The notes: generated by a model not told the origin, from the sequence alone. 10,825 nucleotides of DNA from Nitrosomonadales bacterium (GCA_004525885.1 SPBV01000043.1:1-10825); one strand, 5' to 3'; shown: positions 1 through 6,382, counted from the first letter of the stretch. Translations and numbers: made by a program.

Positions 1-443
1 AAATCAAATAGTTCTAACAAATCAGCGTTTAACATTCGAATGCAGCCGATAGAGCCAGGCTTGCCTATATCAATACTGTCTGGGCTGCCATGAATATAGA
101 TATAACGACGCATCGTGTCTACTGACCCTAAGCGATTGAAACCAAGCTCGCAGCCTGAAAGCCATAAAATGCGTGTTAAAATCCAGTCGCGATCTGGATA
201 GCGCGCGCCAAGATCAGGAGAATAAGTTTCACCTGTTGGCCTTCGCCTAATAAAAACTGTATTAATTGGCTGGCTAGTTCCAATTTTAGCTCGAATAATA
301 TGCTTGCCCATTGGAGTACAGAGGCTACCCTTCTCTTGCCCCGTTCCATTTTTCGCAGAAGAAATCCGATAGGATTTAATTGTAAGTTGATTACTATCAA
401 TAATATCAAGATACTGCGGTTCTATTTTAATCTCAATCCTCAT
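1..443 (-). CDS. L,D-transpeptidase (YkuD-fold) family protein, 3' end cut by window edge
   Basis: The reading frame runs from the ATG at 441-443 to the left edge without a stop (147 codons seen). The YkuD catalytic signature is clear: His118 in YIYIHGSP, then Ser131, Gly133, Cys134 and Arg136 in PGSIGCIRM. Cys134 would be the acyl-enzyme nucleophile. Upstream family-typical stretches are TPMGKHIIRAKIG (about 44-56), RRPTGETYSPDLGARYP (about 67-83) and LTRILWLSGCELGFNRLGS (about 89-107). Known members make 3-3 crosslinks in peptidoglycan or attach lipoproteins in the periplasm. No signal peptide or membrane segment is visible: the N-terminus MRIEIKIEPQYLDII is charged and the catalytic domain begins at once. 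The start lies 11 bases after the tadA stop, which suggests co-transcription, with a modest AAGAAG ribosome-binding match. By comparison with the fold only some 10-20 residues should be missing. The family call is firm; the actual substrate and cell location are not. Confidence 0.88.
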   Translation of the reverse strand, partial: MRIEIKIEPQYLDIIDSNQLTIKSYRISSAKNGTGQEKGSLCTPMGKHIIRAKIGTSQPINTVFIRRRPTGETYSPDLGARYPDRDWILTRILWLSGCELGFNRLGSVDTMRRYIYIHGSPDSIDIGKPGSIGCIRMLNADLLELFD

Positions 444-454
444 AAGTATACTTC

Positions 455-916
455 TTAGTTAGTCTTGCGCTTTTCGGTAAAAAATTGTTTGAGTAATGAG
501 CAACTCTCGCCTTCTAAGATACCTCCAATTACTTGAGTATGATGATTTAACTGTTTTTCTGCTGGTAAATTTATCACGCTGCCACATGCTCCAGTTTTAG
601 GATCTTTAGAACCATAAACTAACCGCGCAATGCGAGCATGAAAAATTGCTCCCGCACACATTACGCATGGCTCTAAGGTTACATATAGAGTGCATTTTAA
701 TAAGCGATAATTACTAAGATAATGTGCTGCATCTCGTAACGCTATTATCTCTGCATGGGCAGTAGGATCTGCTGTAGTTATTGGACGGTTATAACCACGC
801 CCAATAATAGCATTATCTTTCACTACAACGGCACCTACTGGCACTTCACCCTTTTTTCTTGCCTGTTGCGCAAGATCAAGCGCCTCACACATAAAATCAC
901 TATCTCTAATACTCAT
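455..916 (-). CDS. tadA: tRNA-specific adenosine-34 deaminase TadA
   Basis: This 153-residue protein is a zinc-dependent cytidine/deoxycytidylate deaminase fold enzyme. It converts adenosine to inosine at the wobble position of tRNA-Arg(ACG), an essential reaction in most bacteria. The zinc and catalytic motif HAE is at 54-56 (His54 ligand, Glu56 proton shuttle). The second motif PCVMC is at 83-87 (Cys84 and Cys87 ligands). The conserved entry GEVPVGAVVV is at about 23-32 and the substrate-loop segment GYNRPI at 41-46. Length matches the usual 150-170 residues. The ATG at 914-916 is chosen because DFMCEALDLA, the normal N-terminal helix, starts at residue 7; an internal Met9 is possible but would clip it. 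The Shine-Dalgarno signal is weak. It sits 71 bases after the methyltransferase gene and 11 bases before the transpeptidase gene, all on the minus strand. Confidence 0.96.
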   Translation of the reverse strand: MSIRDSDFMCEALDLAQQARKKGEVPVGAVVVKDNAIIGRGYNRPITTADPTAHAEIIALRDAAHYLSNYRLLKCTLYVTLEPCVMCAGAIFHARIARLVYGSKDPKTGACGSVINLPAEKQLNHHTQVIGGILEGESCSLLKQFFTEKRKTN

Positions 917-929
917 AAATTCATAATTA

Positions 930-950
930 AAATTAGTAATACACTAATTT
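930..950. repeat. AT-rich inverted repeat between the methyltransferase and tadA genes
   Basis: A perfect 8-base inverted repeat (AAATTAGT at 930-937, ACTAATTT at 943-950) has a 5-base loop. It lies in the 71-base gap just upstream of tadA. Read on the minus strand, a short T-rich run follows the stem. With only two G-C pairs it is too weak to call a terminator; it could be an attenuating hairpin, a protein-binding site or chance in AT-rich DNA. Confidence 0.35.
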
Positions 951-987
951 GATACATTAAACATAATTTATGCTAGTTAAATTTTAC

Positions 988-1776
988 TCATTGGTATTGA
1001 CGTACCCTTTCAAAAAAACAAATAGCTGCTGCAGCAGCAACATTTAATGATTCTGCTTCACGCACCATGGGGATAGTAATTTGTTCGCTAGCAGCGCGAT
1101 GCATCATATCTGATAAACCTACCCCCTCATTACCAAACATGAATGCAATTGGCCCTTTTAAAGATATATCATATAAGCTCTTACTTGTTTTCAGCGTAGT
1201 TGCGATAACTTTTCCTTCGAATTTCTGTGCAACTTTCGCCAAATTAGATTGTTCGTAAATACGTAATAGGAAATGTGCTCCCATAGCAGCACGAAGCGTT
1301 TTGGGAGACCAGGCATCTGCACAGCCATCAGACATGTATATATCGCATGCACCAGCAACTGCCGCAGAACGCAGAATGGATCCAAGGTTACCTGGATCCT
1401 GTATAGATTCGAGTAAAACACAAAAATTCTCACTTTTGCGAACAGAGATATCTCTGGGAGAGGGAATAGTTATTAACGCTATAATCCCAGTAGGTGTCTT
1501 GACAGGAGAAATTTCGCGAAACAATGTATCGCTTAGTACAAATACTTCTACCGCTTTACTTTTTTCTAAAGTTAACAATTGTTTTATTTCTGCACTTTTG
1601 CAGCCTGACTCATTTGTAATTAGACACCTTGGTGCGCCTAACTTTTCATGATAGGAATTTACTAGGTGTATCCCATCAAGTATCGTTAGTCCACTTGCTT
1701 TACGTTTTTTTGTTGATTCTTCCAGCTTGACTAGCTGCTTGAAAACAATATTCTTGCGAGAGGTAATACATTTCAT
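988..1776 (-). CDS. SpoU/TrmH-family RNA (ribose-2'-O) methyltransferase
   Basis: This 262-residue SPOUT-superfamily enzyme would transfer a methyl group from S-adenosylmethionine to a ribose 2'-OH, most likely in 23S rRNA or tRNA. The N-terminal part (about 28-105, beginning near LTILDGIHLVNSY) resembles the L30e-like RNA-binding domain found in RlmB and TsnR relatives. The C-terminal trefoil-knot domain shows all three motifs: DPGNLGSILRSA at 127-138 (motif 1, with Asn130 and Arg136), FGNEGVGLS at 214-222 followed by ITIPM (motif 2), and ESLNVAAAAAI at 242-252 (motif 3). Length fits the family (about 240-270). The start codon at 1774-1776 has a GGGA Shine-Dalgarno match (1784-1787) seven bases upstream. 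Motif 1 reads DPGNLG rather than the DPHNLG usual in RlmB, so the exact target nucleotide cannot be assigned and I withhold a symbol. Confidence 0.9.
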   Translation of the reverse strand: MKCITSRKNIVFKQLVKLEESTKKRKASGLTILDGIHLVNSYHEKLGAPRCLITNESGCKSAEIKQLLTLEKSKAVEVFVLSDTLFREISPVKTPTGIIALITIPSPRDISVRKSENFCVLLESIQDPGNLGSILRSAAVAGACDIYMSDGCADAWSPKTLRAAMGAHFLLRIYEQSNLAKVAQKFEGKVIATTLKTSKSLYDISLKGPIAFMFGNEGVGLSDMMHRAASEQITIPMVREAESLNVAAAAAICFFERVRQYQ

Positions 1777-1843
1777 TAGCTATTCCCAATTCACAATAAA
1801 CAGAAAAACTAACTGGCTCTTATCTTTGCTTGCTCTGTGTGTG

Positions 1844-2437
1844 TTAGCGTTGAGTTGTTGCCTCAAATGATTCCATTGGAATGGTCTTGTATTTGATTTC
1901 TAAGACTTCAATTCTTTTGATCCCGCTCGGTGCGCGTAGGCTTACTATGTCACCTTGTTGCGCTTTAATCAACGCTCGCGCCATCGGAGAAATCCAGCTG
2001 ATGTAGCCTTTAGTAGTATCAATCTCATCAACACCGACAATCGAAATGGTTTCTGTCTTACTAATTTGGTTAGAGAAAGTGACTGTGGCGCCGAAGAAAA
2101 TTCGTGTTTTGTCTTCCCTTGGAGCAGCTGGGTCAACAATCTCTGCTATATCTAGTCTTTTGGTGAGAAAATGAATGCGCTTGTCGATTTCACGTAAACG
2201 TTTTTTCCCATAGATATAGTCACCATTTTCTGATCGATCACCATTTCCAGCGGCCCAAGATACTACCGCAGTTACTTCAGGTCGCTCTTTATTCATTAAC
2301 CATAAAAACTCATCCATCAACCTCGTGTGGCCACCCGGAGTAATGTAGTTTTTGTAGCTAATAGGCAAGTGACTATCAGGGTTATCTTCTTCTAAGTTAT
2401 CAATCAACTTGGTATTTTCCATAAGTAATTTGCTCAT
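1844..2437 (-). CDS. greB: Transcription elongation factor GreB
   Basis: GreB enters the RNA polymerase secondary channel and stimulates cleavage of backtracked RNA. The 197-residue product has an N-terminal coiled coil (about 36-102) whose tip carries GDRSENGDY at 66-74. Asp67 and Glu70 are the acidic residues that position the catalytic metal. A C-terminal FKBP-like domain follows (about 110-187, with SPMARALIKAQQGD at 150-163). The segment YGKKRLREIDKR after the tip separates GreB from GreA. It is longer than the 158-residue E. coli protein because of an acidic, poorly structured extension of about 28 residues before the conserved NYITPGGHTRL; such extensions are usual in betaproteobacterial GreB. 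Start choice is uncertain: ATG at 2435-2437 is annotated, but Met6 (2420-2422) is equally possible since neither has a good Shine-Dalgarno signal. It lies 43 bases after glk. Confidence 0.95.
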   Translation of the reverse strand: MSKLLMENTKLIDNLEEDNPDSHLPISYKNYITPGGHTRLMDEFLWLMNKERPEVTAVVSWAAGNGDRSENGDYIYGKKRLREIDKRIHFLTKRLDIAEIVDPAAPREDKTRIFFGATVTFSNQISKTETISIVGVDEIDTTKGYISWISPMARALIKAQQGDIVSLRAPSGIKRIEVLEIKYKTIPMESFEATTQR

Positions 2438-2461
2438 ATAGTATGAAATAACTCTACGCTA

Positions 2462-2483
2462 TAGATATATAAATATATATCTA
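2462..2483. repeat. AT-rich palindrome overlapping the glk stop codon
   Basis: A 22-base sequence is perfectly self-complementary (ten base pairs around a central AA) and includes the glk TAG stop at 2481-2483. Only one G-C pair is present and no long U-run follows on the minus strand, so it does not look like an intrinsic terminator. It may form a weak hairpin between glk and greB, or be a chance AT palindrome. Confidence 0.4.
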
Positions 2484-3482
2484 GCAACCCTGTGTCCGTT
2501 GCATTTCCCGCATCGCACCCATTACTCCTATCATTGGATTCATCACAACATGTACAGGAATATCCTTCATCATGTTGGAGTAACGACCCTTGTCACAAAA
2601 CAGTCTTATAAAATTTCCTTCTTTAAGTTTATCAATTATTTTTGGTGCAATACCACCAGCTACATATACCCCACCATGACATAGCCCTGCCAGAGCTAGA
2701 TTTCCAGCATAGGAACCATAAATTTCAACAAATAAATCGAGGGCTTTCACAGCAATTGGATGCTTTCTATTTAGCGCGAGGTTAGTAACCATTGGAGCAT
2801 CAATGTTATTTATATCTGTTTGTATAAGCTGGTTATCATTAATTAGTTCTGCTTGCAAGAAATTAAATATATCTATTAGACCGCTTCCGGACAAAACTCG
2901 TTCAATTGATACATGGCCAAATTTCTTTCTCTGATACACAAGAAAATCGTCTTGTAATGTGCTAGAGGGGGCAAAGTCTATGTGTCCCGCTTCAGTTGAG
3001 AGCGGTATATAGAATTTCTCCCGCCATGTAAGCCACGCAACGCCCATTCCAGTACCCGCACCTAAAACCACTCGCATAGATTGAGCCTGAGGATTTCCAA
3101 TTTGCAATGTTACTAGATCATTTTCAAGTAAATCATCAATACTTAATGCTGCAGCTTCAAAGTCATTAATTAATTTTACGGTAGGAATAGAGAATTCCTC
3201 TGTAATTTTTATAGCATCAATTAGCCAAGGTAAATTTGTTAAATTTGCGCGTTGTGCAACAATGGATCCAGCTACCGCAAAACAGGCGGCTATAGGATTA
3301 CATTTTTTGGTAACCACCTTAGCCTTACTAAGAAAGTCTCTAAGAACCTCAGAAAAATTAGTAAAACTGCTGCTATGGTATTGATGTTCAAGATGTATAT
3401 GGATCTTGTTATCTACTAACTCTCCTAGACATAATAAAATCTTAGTACCGCCAATGTCGCCACAAACAAAAAACCTATTCAT
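2481..3482 (-). CDS. glk: Glucokinase (ROK-independent Glk family)
   Basis: This cytoplasmic enzyme phosphorylates glucose with ATP to glucose 6-phosphate. The 333-residue protein follows the proteobacterial Glk family (E. coli protein about 321) rather than ROK kinases, since the ROK zinc motif is absent. Visible elements are the ATP phosphate loop GDIGGTK at 8-14, Asn106-Asp107 in INDFEAAA (Asp107 as catalytic base), the second phosphate motif LGAGTGMGVAW at 140-150, glucose-binding Glu164 and His167 in STEAGHIDF, Glu194 in SIERVLSG, and the adenosine motif GGVYVAGGIAPK at 270-281. These line up with E. coli Asn99, Asp100, Glu157, His160 and Glu187 at a constant offset of seven. The ATG at 3480-3482 has a GGAG Shine-Dalgarno match six bases upstream. 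It is the first gene of the minus-strand block, divergent from ccmA. Confidence 0.95.
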   Translation of the reverse strand: MNRFFVCGDIGGTKILLCLGELVDNKIHIHLEHQYHSSSFTNFSEVLRDFLSKAKVVTKKCNPIAACFAVAGSIVAQRANLTNLPWLIDAIKITEEFSIPTVKLINDFEAAALSIDDLLENDLVTLQIGNPQAQSMRVVLGAGTGMGVAWLTWREKFYIPLSTEAGHIDFAPSSTLQDDFLVYQRKKFGHVSIERVLSGSGLIDIFNFLQAELINDNQLIQTDINNIDAPMVTNLALNRKHPIAVKALDLFVEIYGSYAGNLALAGLCHGGVYVAGGIAPKIIDKLKEGNFIRLFCDKGRYSNMMKDIPVHVVMNPMIGVMGAMREMQRTQGC

Positions 3483-3488
3483 TATCTA

Positions 3489-3495
3489 CTCCACC
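3489..3495 (-). promoter_or_regulatory. Ribosome binding site of glk
   Basis: On the minus strand GGTGGAG occurs here, ending six bases before the glk ATG. It is the clearest Shine-Dalgarno sequence in the window and supports the chosen start. Confidence 0.6.
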
Positions 3496-3542
3496 ATTGT
3501 GTCGAGTTCTATCGATGATACTAAGAAAATTGCAAGGATACT

Positions 3543-3571
3543 AATATATGAAAATAGTTAACTAATTTAAA
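3543..3571 (-). promoter_or_regulatory. Candidate sigma-70 promoter for glk
   Basis: On the minus strand a TTTAAA box (3566-3571, four of six matches to TTGACA) and a TATATT box (3543-3548, five of six to TATAAT) are 17 bases apart, about 60 bases before the glk start codon. The 10-base palindrome TAGTTAACTA (3555-3564) lies in the spacer and could be an operator. AT-rich DNA makes chance matches common. Confidence 0.25.
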
Positions 3572-3587
3572 TTCTTACATTGAACAA

Positions 3588-3616
3588 GGCTACAGAGTAT
3601 ATTGATACGCTATAAT
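3588..3616 (+). promoter_or_regulatory. Candidate ccm operon promoter
   Basis: A consensus -10 box TATAAT lies at 3611-3616, with transcription expected to begin near 3622-3624, about 18 bases before the ccmA ATG. No good -35 box is found 16-18 bases upstream (3588-3593 reads GGCTAC). A TTGAAC at 3580-3585 is 25 bases from the -10, which is too far. The promoter may therefore depend on an activator. The -10 falls downstream of the upstream TTG at 3602, which argues against translation from that TTG. Confidence 0.35.
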
Positions 3617-3628
3617 TTTTCTTTTTAC

Positions 3629-3634
3629 AGAAAG
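3629..3634 (+). promoter_or_regulatory. Ribosome binding site deciding the ccmA start
   Basis: AGAAAG lies six bases before the ATG at 3641. Together with the conserved family N-terminus beginning at that codon, it favours 3641 over the in-frame TTG at 3602. Confidence 0.45.
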
Positions 3635-3640
3635 TGCCAG

Positions 3641-4255
3641 ATGTTAAAAGTATCTGATTTAGAATGTGTGCGTGGTGAACGTAGCTTATTCAAGGATGTT
3701 AATTTCTCCATTGAAGCTGGCGAATTCATGCAGGTTAACGGTCCTAACGGTAGCGGCAAAACCAGTTTGCTACGGATGCTATGTGGACTCTCTATGCCCG
3801 CTCATGGGGAAATTCGTTGGTGTGGAAATGCCATTCGCTCTTTAGATGAAGAATATCATAATTCTATTACCTATCTTGGGCATTTAAACGGAGTAAAAGA
3901 TAACCTGAGTGCACTCGAGAATTTACGCATTTCAAGTGCGCTGGCTGGAAATGAAATTGATGAAAATAAGGCCTACAATGCCTTACAGCGAATGGGATTA
4001 GGTGGGCGTGAAATACTGCCAGTCAAAATCTTATCACAAGGACAACGACGGCGAGTAACATTAGCGCGTTTACTGGTGTGTAGTACAGTGTTATGGATAC
4101 TTGACGAACCATTAGTTGCACTCGACAGTGCAGCCGTGATGCTAGTGCAAAGTATCTTAGAGCAGCACTTAGAAAAAGGAGGCATGATTGTAATGACTAC
4201 CCATCAGGATATTAATGTTGCTGCTGTAGTAACGAAGCGATTGCAGCTTAATTAA
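3641..4255 (+). CDS. ccmA: Cytochrome c maturation ABC transporter ATP-binding protein CcmA
   Basis: CcmA is the ATPase subunit of the CcmABCD complex in the inner membrane. ATP hydrolysis drives release of holo-CcmE from CcmC and CcmD. The 204-residue product has Walker A GPNGSGKT at 34-41, the CcmA-type Q-loop region ITYLGHLNGVK at about 76-86, the ABC signature LSQGQRRR at 131-138, Walker B LWILDEP at 151-157 with catalytic Glu156, and the switch histidine His188 in TTHQD. E. coli CcmA is 207 residues. The frame extends 13 codons upstream to a TTG at 3602, but MLKVSDLECVRGER is the normal start of the family, has a ribosome-binding match, and the upstream TTG precedes a likely -10 box. It is the first gene of the ccm operon and ends one base before ccmB. 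Confidence 0.96.
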   Translation: MLKVSDLECVRGERSLFKDVNFSIEAGEFMQVNGPNGSGKTSLLRMLCGLSMPAHGEIRWCGNAIRSLDEEYHNSITYLGHLNGVKDNLSALENLRISSALAGNEIDENKAYNALQRMGLGGREILPVKILSQGQRRRVTLARLLVCSTVLWILDEPLVALDSAAVMLVQSILEQHLEKGGMIVMTTHQDINVAAVVTKRLQLN

Positions 4256-4256
4256 T

Positions 4257-4916
4257 ATGTTCCTATGGGTAATCCAGCGTGATCTTCTTCTGGCAATGCG
4301 TCAACGGGCAGACGTATTAACTACTTTGTTTTTCTTCATTATCGTGGTGAGCCTGTTCCCTCTAGGTGTAGGACCAGAAATTAATATGCTCCGTTCTATG
4401 GCACCTGGCGTGGTATGGGTTGCAGCTTTGTTAGCCTCAATGTTATCACTTGAAAGAATGTTTTCTAGCGACTATCTAGATGGCACACTGGAGCAAATGC
4501 TGCTTTCGCCTCAGCCACTTTCGCTGCTAGTTCTTGGCAAAGCACTAGCACACTGGTTAGTAACTGGTGTGCCACTAGTTTTAATAGCGCCAATACTTGG
4601 GATCCAATTTAACTTGTCAACGGATGCGTTGTTGATATTAGCTGTGTCATTACTTTTAGGCACGCCCGTATTAAGTCTAATTGGCGCTATCGGCGCAGCT
4701 CTTACTCTAGGGCTTAGGGGTGGCGGGGTTCTGGTATCGTTACTGGTTCTCCCTTTATACATTCCGGTACTAATTTTCGGTGCCGGTGCTGTAGAGGCAA
4801 GCTCTGCAGGCTTGGTAGCTAGCGCACATTTATCGTTACTTGGAGCATTTTTATTAGCATCACTAGTATTGGCGCCGTGGGCAGCGGCAGCTGCACTACG
4901 AATTTCGATAGAGTGA
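4257..4916 (+). CDS. ccmB: Heme exporter/cytochrome c maturation permease CcmB
   Basis: CcmB is the membrane partner of CcmA in the CcmABCD complex. The 219-residue protein (E. coli about 220) has six predicted hydrophobic segments, roughly at 20-38, 47-65, 90-112, 122-148, 155-178 and 188-212. Family-typical sequence includes SLFPLGVGPE (32-41), APGVVWVAALLASML (49-63), LERMF (65-69), the loop DGTLEQML (75-82), AHWLVTG (97-103) and the C-terminus AAAALRISIE. The start follows the ccmA stop by a single base with no clear Shine-Dalgarno sequence, so translation is probably coupled to ccmA. A 98-base gap separates it from ccmC. Its proposed role as a heme exporter is no longer favoured; coupling to holo-CcmE release is the accepted view. 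Confidence 0.96.
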   Translation: MFLWVIQRDLLLAMRQRADVLTTLFFFIIVVSLFPLGVGPEINMLRSMAPGVVWVAALLASMLSLERMFSSDYLDGTLEQMLLSPQPLSLLVLGKALAHWLVTGVPLVLIAPILGIQFNLSTDALLILAVSLLLGTPVLSLIGAIGAALTLGLRGGGVLVSLLVLPLYIPVLIFGAGAVEASSAGLVASAHLSLLGAFLLASLVLAPWAAAAALRISIE

Positions 4917-4925
4917 AGAAAGCAA

Positions 4926-4953
4926 TTATCAATTTTAATTTATGAGTTAAAAT
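4926..4953 (+). promoter_or_regulatory. Possible internal promoter before ccmC
   Basis: TTATCA (4926-4931) and TAAAAT (4948-4953) are 16 bases apart in the 98-base gap between ccmB and ccmC. They match the sigma-70 boxes at four and five of six positions. The rest of the gap is AT-rich with a short inverted repeat TTAATT-ACT-AATTAA at about 4960-4974. The evidence is weak because such matches are frequent in AT-rich DNA. Confidence 0.2.
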
Positions 4954-5014
4954 AGAGAGTTAATTACTAATTAATTTAAGCAACACTACTTAACTCCTTA
5001 AATTTTAATACGAA

Positions 5015-5752
5015 ATGGCAATTAACTGGTTCAAATATTCTTCCCCAGCAAGTTTTTATTCTCTTGCTGGCAAACTTACTCCATTATTTTCTATCACTGC
5101 ATTTATATTATTTGTGGTAGGGCTTTACATTAGTTTTTTTGTCGCTCCTACAGATTTTCAGCAGAGTGAGGCCTATCGAATTATATTCATACATGTTCCT
5201 GTCGCTTGGATGTCTATGTTCCTCTATTTAATTATGGCAGGCTGGGCTGCTATTGGCCTTGCTTTCAACACCCGACTATCATCTATGATAGCCACAGCTA
5301 TTGCGCCTACAGGTGCGATGTTCACATTTCTAGCTTTATGGACAGGAGCACTCTGGGGCAAGCCTATGTGGGGAGCATGGTGGGTGTGGGATGCCCGACT
5401 CACATCCGAATTAATTTTACTGTTCCTCTATATTGGTTTTATGGCACTTCAAGCGGCCATAGATGATCCTCGTCGAGCTGACAAAGCTGGCGCTATATTA
5501 GCGTTAGTTGGCGTAGTAAACATACCGATCATCTATTTTTCAGTAAAATGGTGGAATACCCTACATCAGGGGGCCACTGTTAGTCTTACTCAATCACCAA
5601 AAATGGCTACGACAATGCTCACCGGCATGCTTATTATGAGCCTTGCATGCTGGATGTATTCCATTGCACTAGTATTGATGCGCACACGAACCATCATCCT
5701 AGAACGAGAGCGTCATACTGTATGGGTAAGCGAACTACAGGGAGCCGCATGA
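5015..5752 (+). CDS. ccmC: Heme-handling protein CcmC
   Basis: CcmC binds heme at the periplasmic face of the inner membrane and passes it to CcmE, where it becomes covalently attached. The 245-residue protein has six hydrophobic segments. The tryptophan-rich WWD motif WGAWWVWDARLTSEL is at 119-133. The two axial heme histidines are His60 (FIHVPVAW) and His184 (WNTLHQG), at the same numbers as in E. coli CcmC. Length matches the E. coli protein. The ATG at 5015 gives the normal N-terminus NWFKYSSPASFYSLAGK; no strong Shine-Dalgarno sequence precedes it. It ends in an ATGA overlap with ccmD. Being a member of the CcmF/CcmC/CcsA heme-handling superfamily, it could be confused only with short CcsA homologues, but context settles the call. 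Confidence 0.97.
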   Translation: MAINWFKYSSPASFYSLAGKLTPLFSITAFILFVVGLYISFFVAPTDFQQSEAYRIIFIHVPVAWMSMFLYLIMAGWAAIGLAFNTRLSSMIATAIAPTGAMFTFLALWTGALWGKPMWGAWWVWDARLTSELILLFLYIGFMALQAAIDDPRRADKAGAILALVGVVNIPIIYFSVKWWNTLHQGATVSLTQSPKMATTMLTGMLIMSLACWMYSIALVLMRTRTIILERERHTVWVSELQGAA

Positions 5753-5949
5753 TGAACTGGGCAAGTTGGTCAGATTTCTTTGCCATGGGCGGATACGGGT
5801 TTTATGTATGGGGCTCCTTCTTAGTATCCCTCCTCTGTATAGTTGGTGAGATTACATTGGTATTTAATCGCAGGCGAACTTTACTGAGGCAACTTAGTCT
5901 GATTCATAAAGCAACTCAATACGAGCAAAATAATGAAACCACGTCATAA
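5749..5949 (+). CDS. ccmD: Heme exporter protein CcmD
   Basis: CcmD is a small membrane protein that stabilises the CcmC-CcmE heme transfer complex and is needed for release of holo-CcmE. The product is 66 residues with one transmembrane helix (about 19-36). The family motif FFAMGGYGFYVWGSF is at 9-23, followed by a positively charged cytoplasmic stretch NRRRTLLRQL. E. coli CcmD is 69 residues. The frame stays open farther upstream inside ccmC, but the true start is the ATG at 5749, which overlaps the ccmC stop as ATGA. A second ATG follows directly at 5752, giving a Met-Met N-terminus, so either may be used. The 3' end overlaps ccmE by 17 bases. Confidence 0.93.
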   Translation: MMNWASWSDFFAMGGYGFYVWGSFLVSLLCIVGEITLVFNRRRTLLRQLSLIHKATQYEQNNETTS

Positions 5950-6382
5950 GAAGTTAACAATTATTATTGTAAGCGTAGCTGCACTAGGTTTGTCTGCATC
6001 ATTAGTGCTTGATGCGTTTCAGAGTAACTTGGTTTTTTTCTTTAGCCCCACTCAAGTAGCTGCTAATGAGGCTCCTCAGGGTAAAAGTTTTCGAATTGGA
6101 GGGCTAGTAGAAGAAGGAAGTGTTAAGCGTCAGAGTGACGGAGTAACTGTAAACTTTGTAGTGACCGATACAGCAAAAGATATCCCTGTTGTATACACAG
6201 GCATTCTTCCCGATTTATTCAAGGAAGGCAAGGGGGTAGTAGCTCAAGGAAAACTATCGCCAGATGGGGTTTTTCGAGCGGATGAGGTGCTAGCTAAGCA
6301 TGATGAAAATTATATGCCGCCAGAAGCTGCCGCTGCCTTAGAGCAGGCAAGTAACTCACAAAAAACACTGATAACACAATAG
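5933..6382 (+). CDS. ccmE: Periplasmic heme chaperone CcmE
   Basis: CcmE carries heme from CcmC to the CcmFH ligase through a covalent bond to a histidine. The 149-residue product has a cytoplasmic basic N-terminus (MKPRHKK), a single signal-anchor helix at about 8-26, then the OB-fold beta-barrel domain (about 35-122). Early motifs are FFFSPTQV (35-42) and FRIGGLVEEGSVKR (53-66). The heme-attachment site is HDENYMPPE at 123-131, with His123 as the covalent ligand and Tyr127 as axial ligand, equivalent to E. coli His130 and Tyr134. The His-type CXXXY-free form (HxxxY) is the standard one, not the cysteine variant of archaea and some anaerobes. Its start lies inside the end of ccmD (17-base overlap), so translation is likely coupled. 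Confidence 0.97.
   Translation: MKPRHKKLTIIIVSVAALGLSASLVLDAFQSNLVFFFSPTQVAANEAPQGKSFRIGGLVEEGSVKRQSDGVTVNFVVTDTAKDIPVVYTGILPDLFKEGKGVVAQGKLSPDGVFRADEVLAKHDENYMPPEAAAALEQASNSQKTLITQ

Noticed and set aside
176..409. Minus-strand open frame of 77 residues
   Set aside because: It lies out of frame inside the L,D-transpeptidase gene, whose own frame carries the catalytic motifs.
1067..1651. Plus-strand open frames at 1067-1258 and 1301-1651
   Set aside because: Antisense shadows of the SpoU-family methyltransferase gene without recognisable domains or start signals.
1777..1843. Possible terminator between greB and the methyltransferase gene
   Set aside because: The gap contains a short T run on the minus strand but no stable stem before it.
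3602..3640. In-frame TTG at 3602 extending CcmA by 13 residues
   Set aside because: The extra residues are not part of the family N-terminus, the ATG at 3641 has a ribosome-binding match, and a consensus -10 box lies downstream of the TTG.
4511..4762. Minus-strand open frame opposite ccmB
   Set aside because: Antisense shadow of a strongly conserved gene; low-complexity translation with no domain.
5647..5748. Upstream extension of the ccmD frame from 5647
   Set aside because: It lies wholly inside ccmC, has no CcmD-like sequence, and the ATGA junction at 5749-5752 is the normal coupled start.
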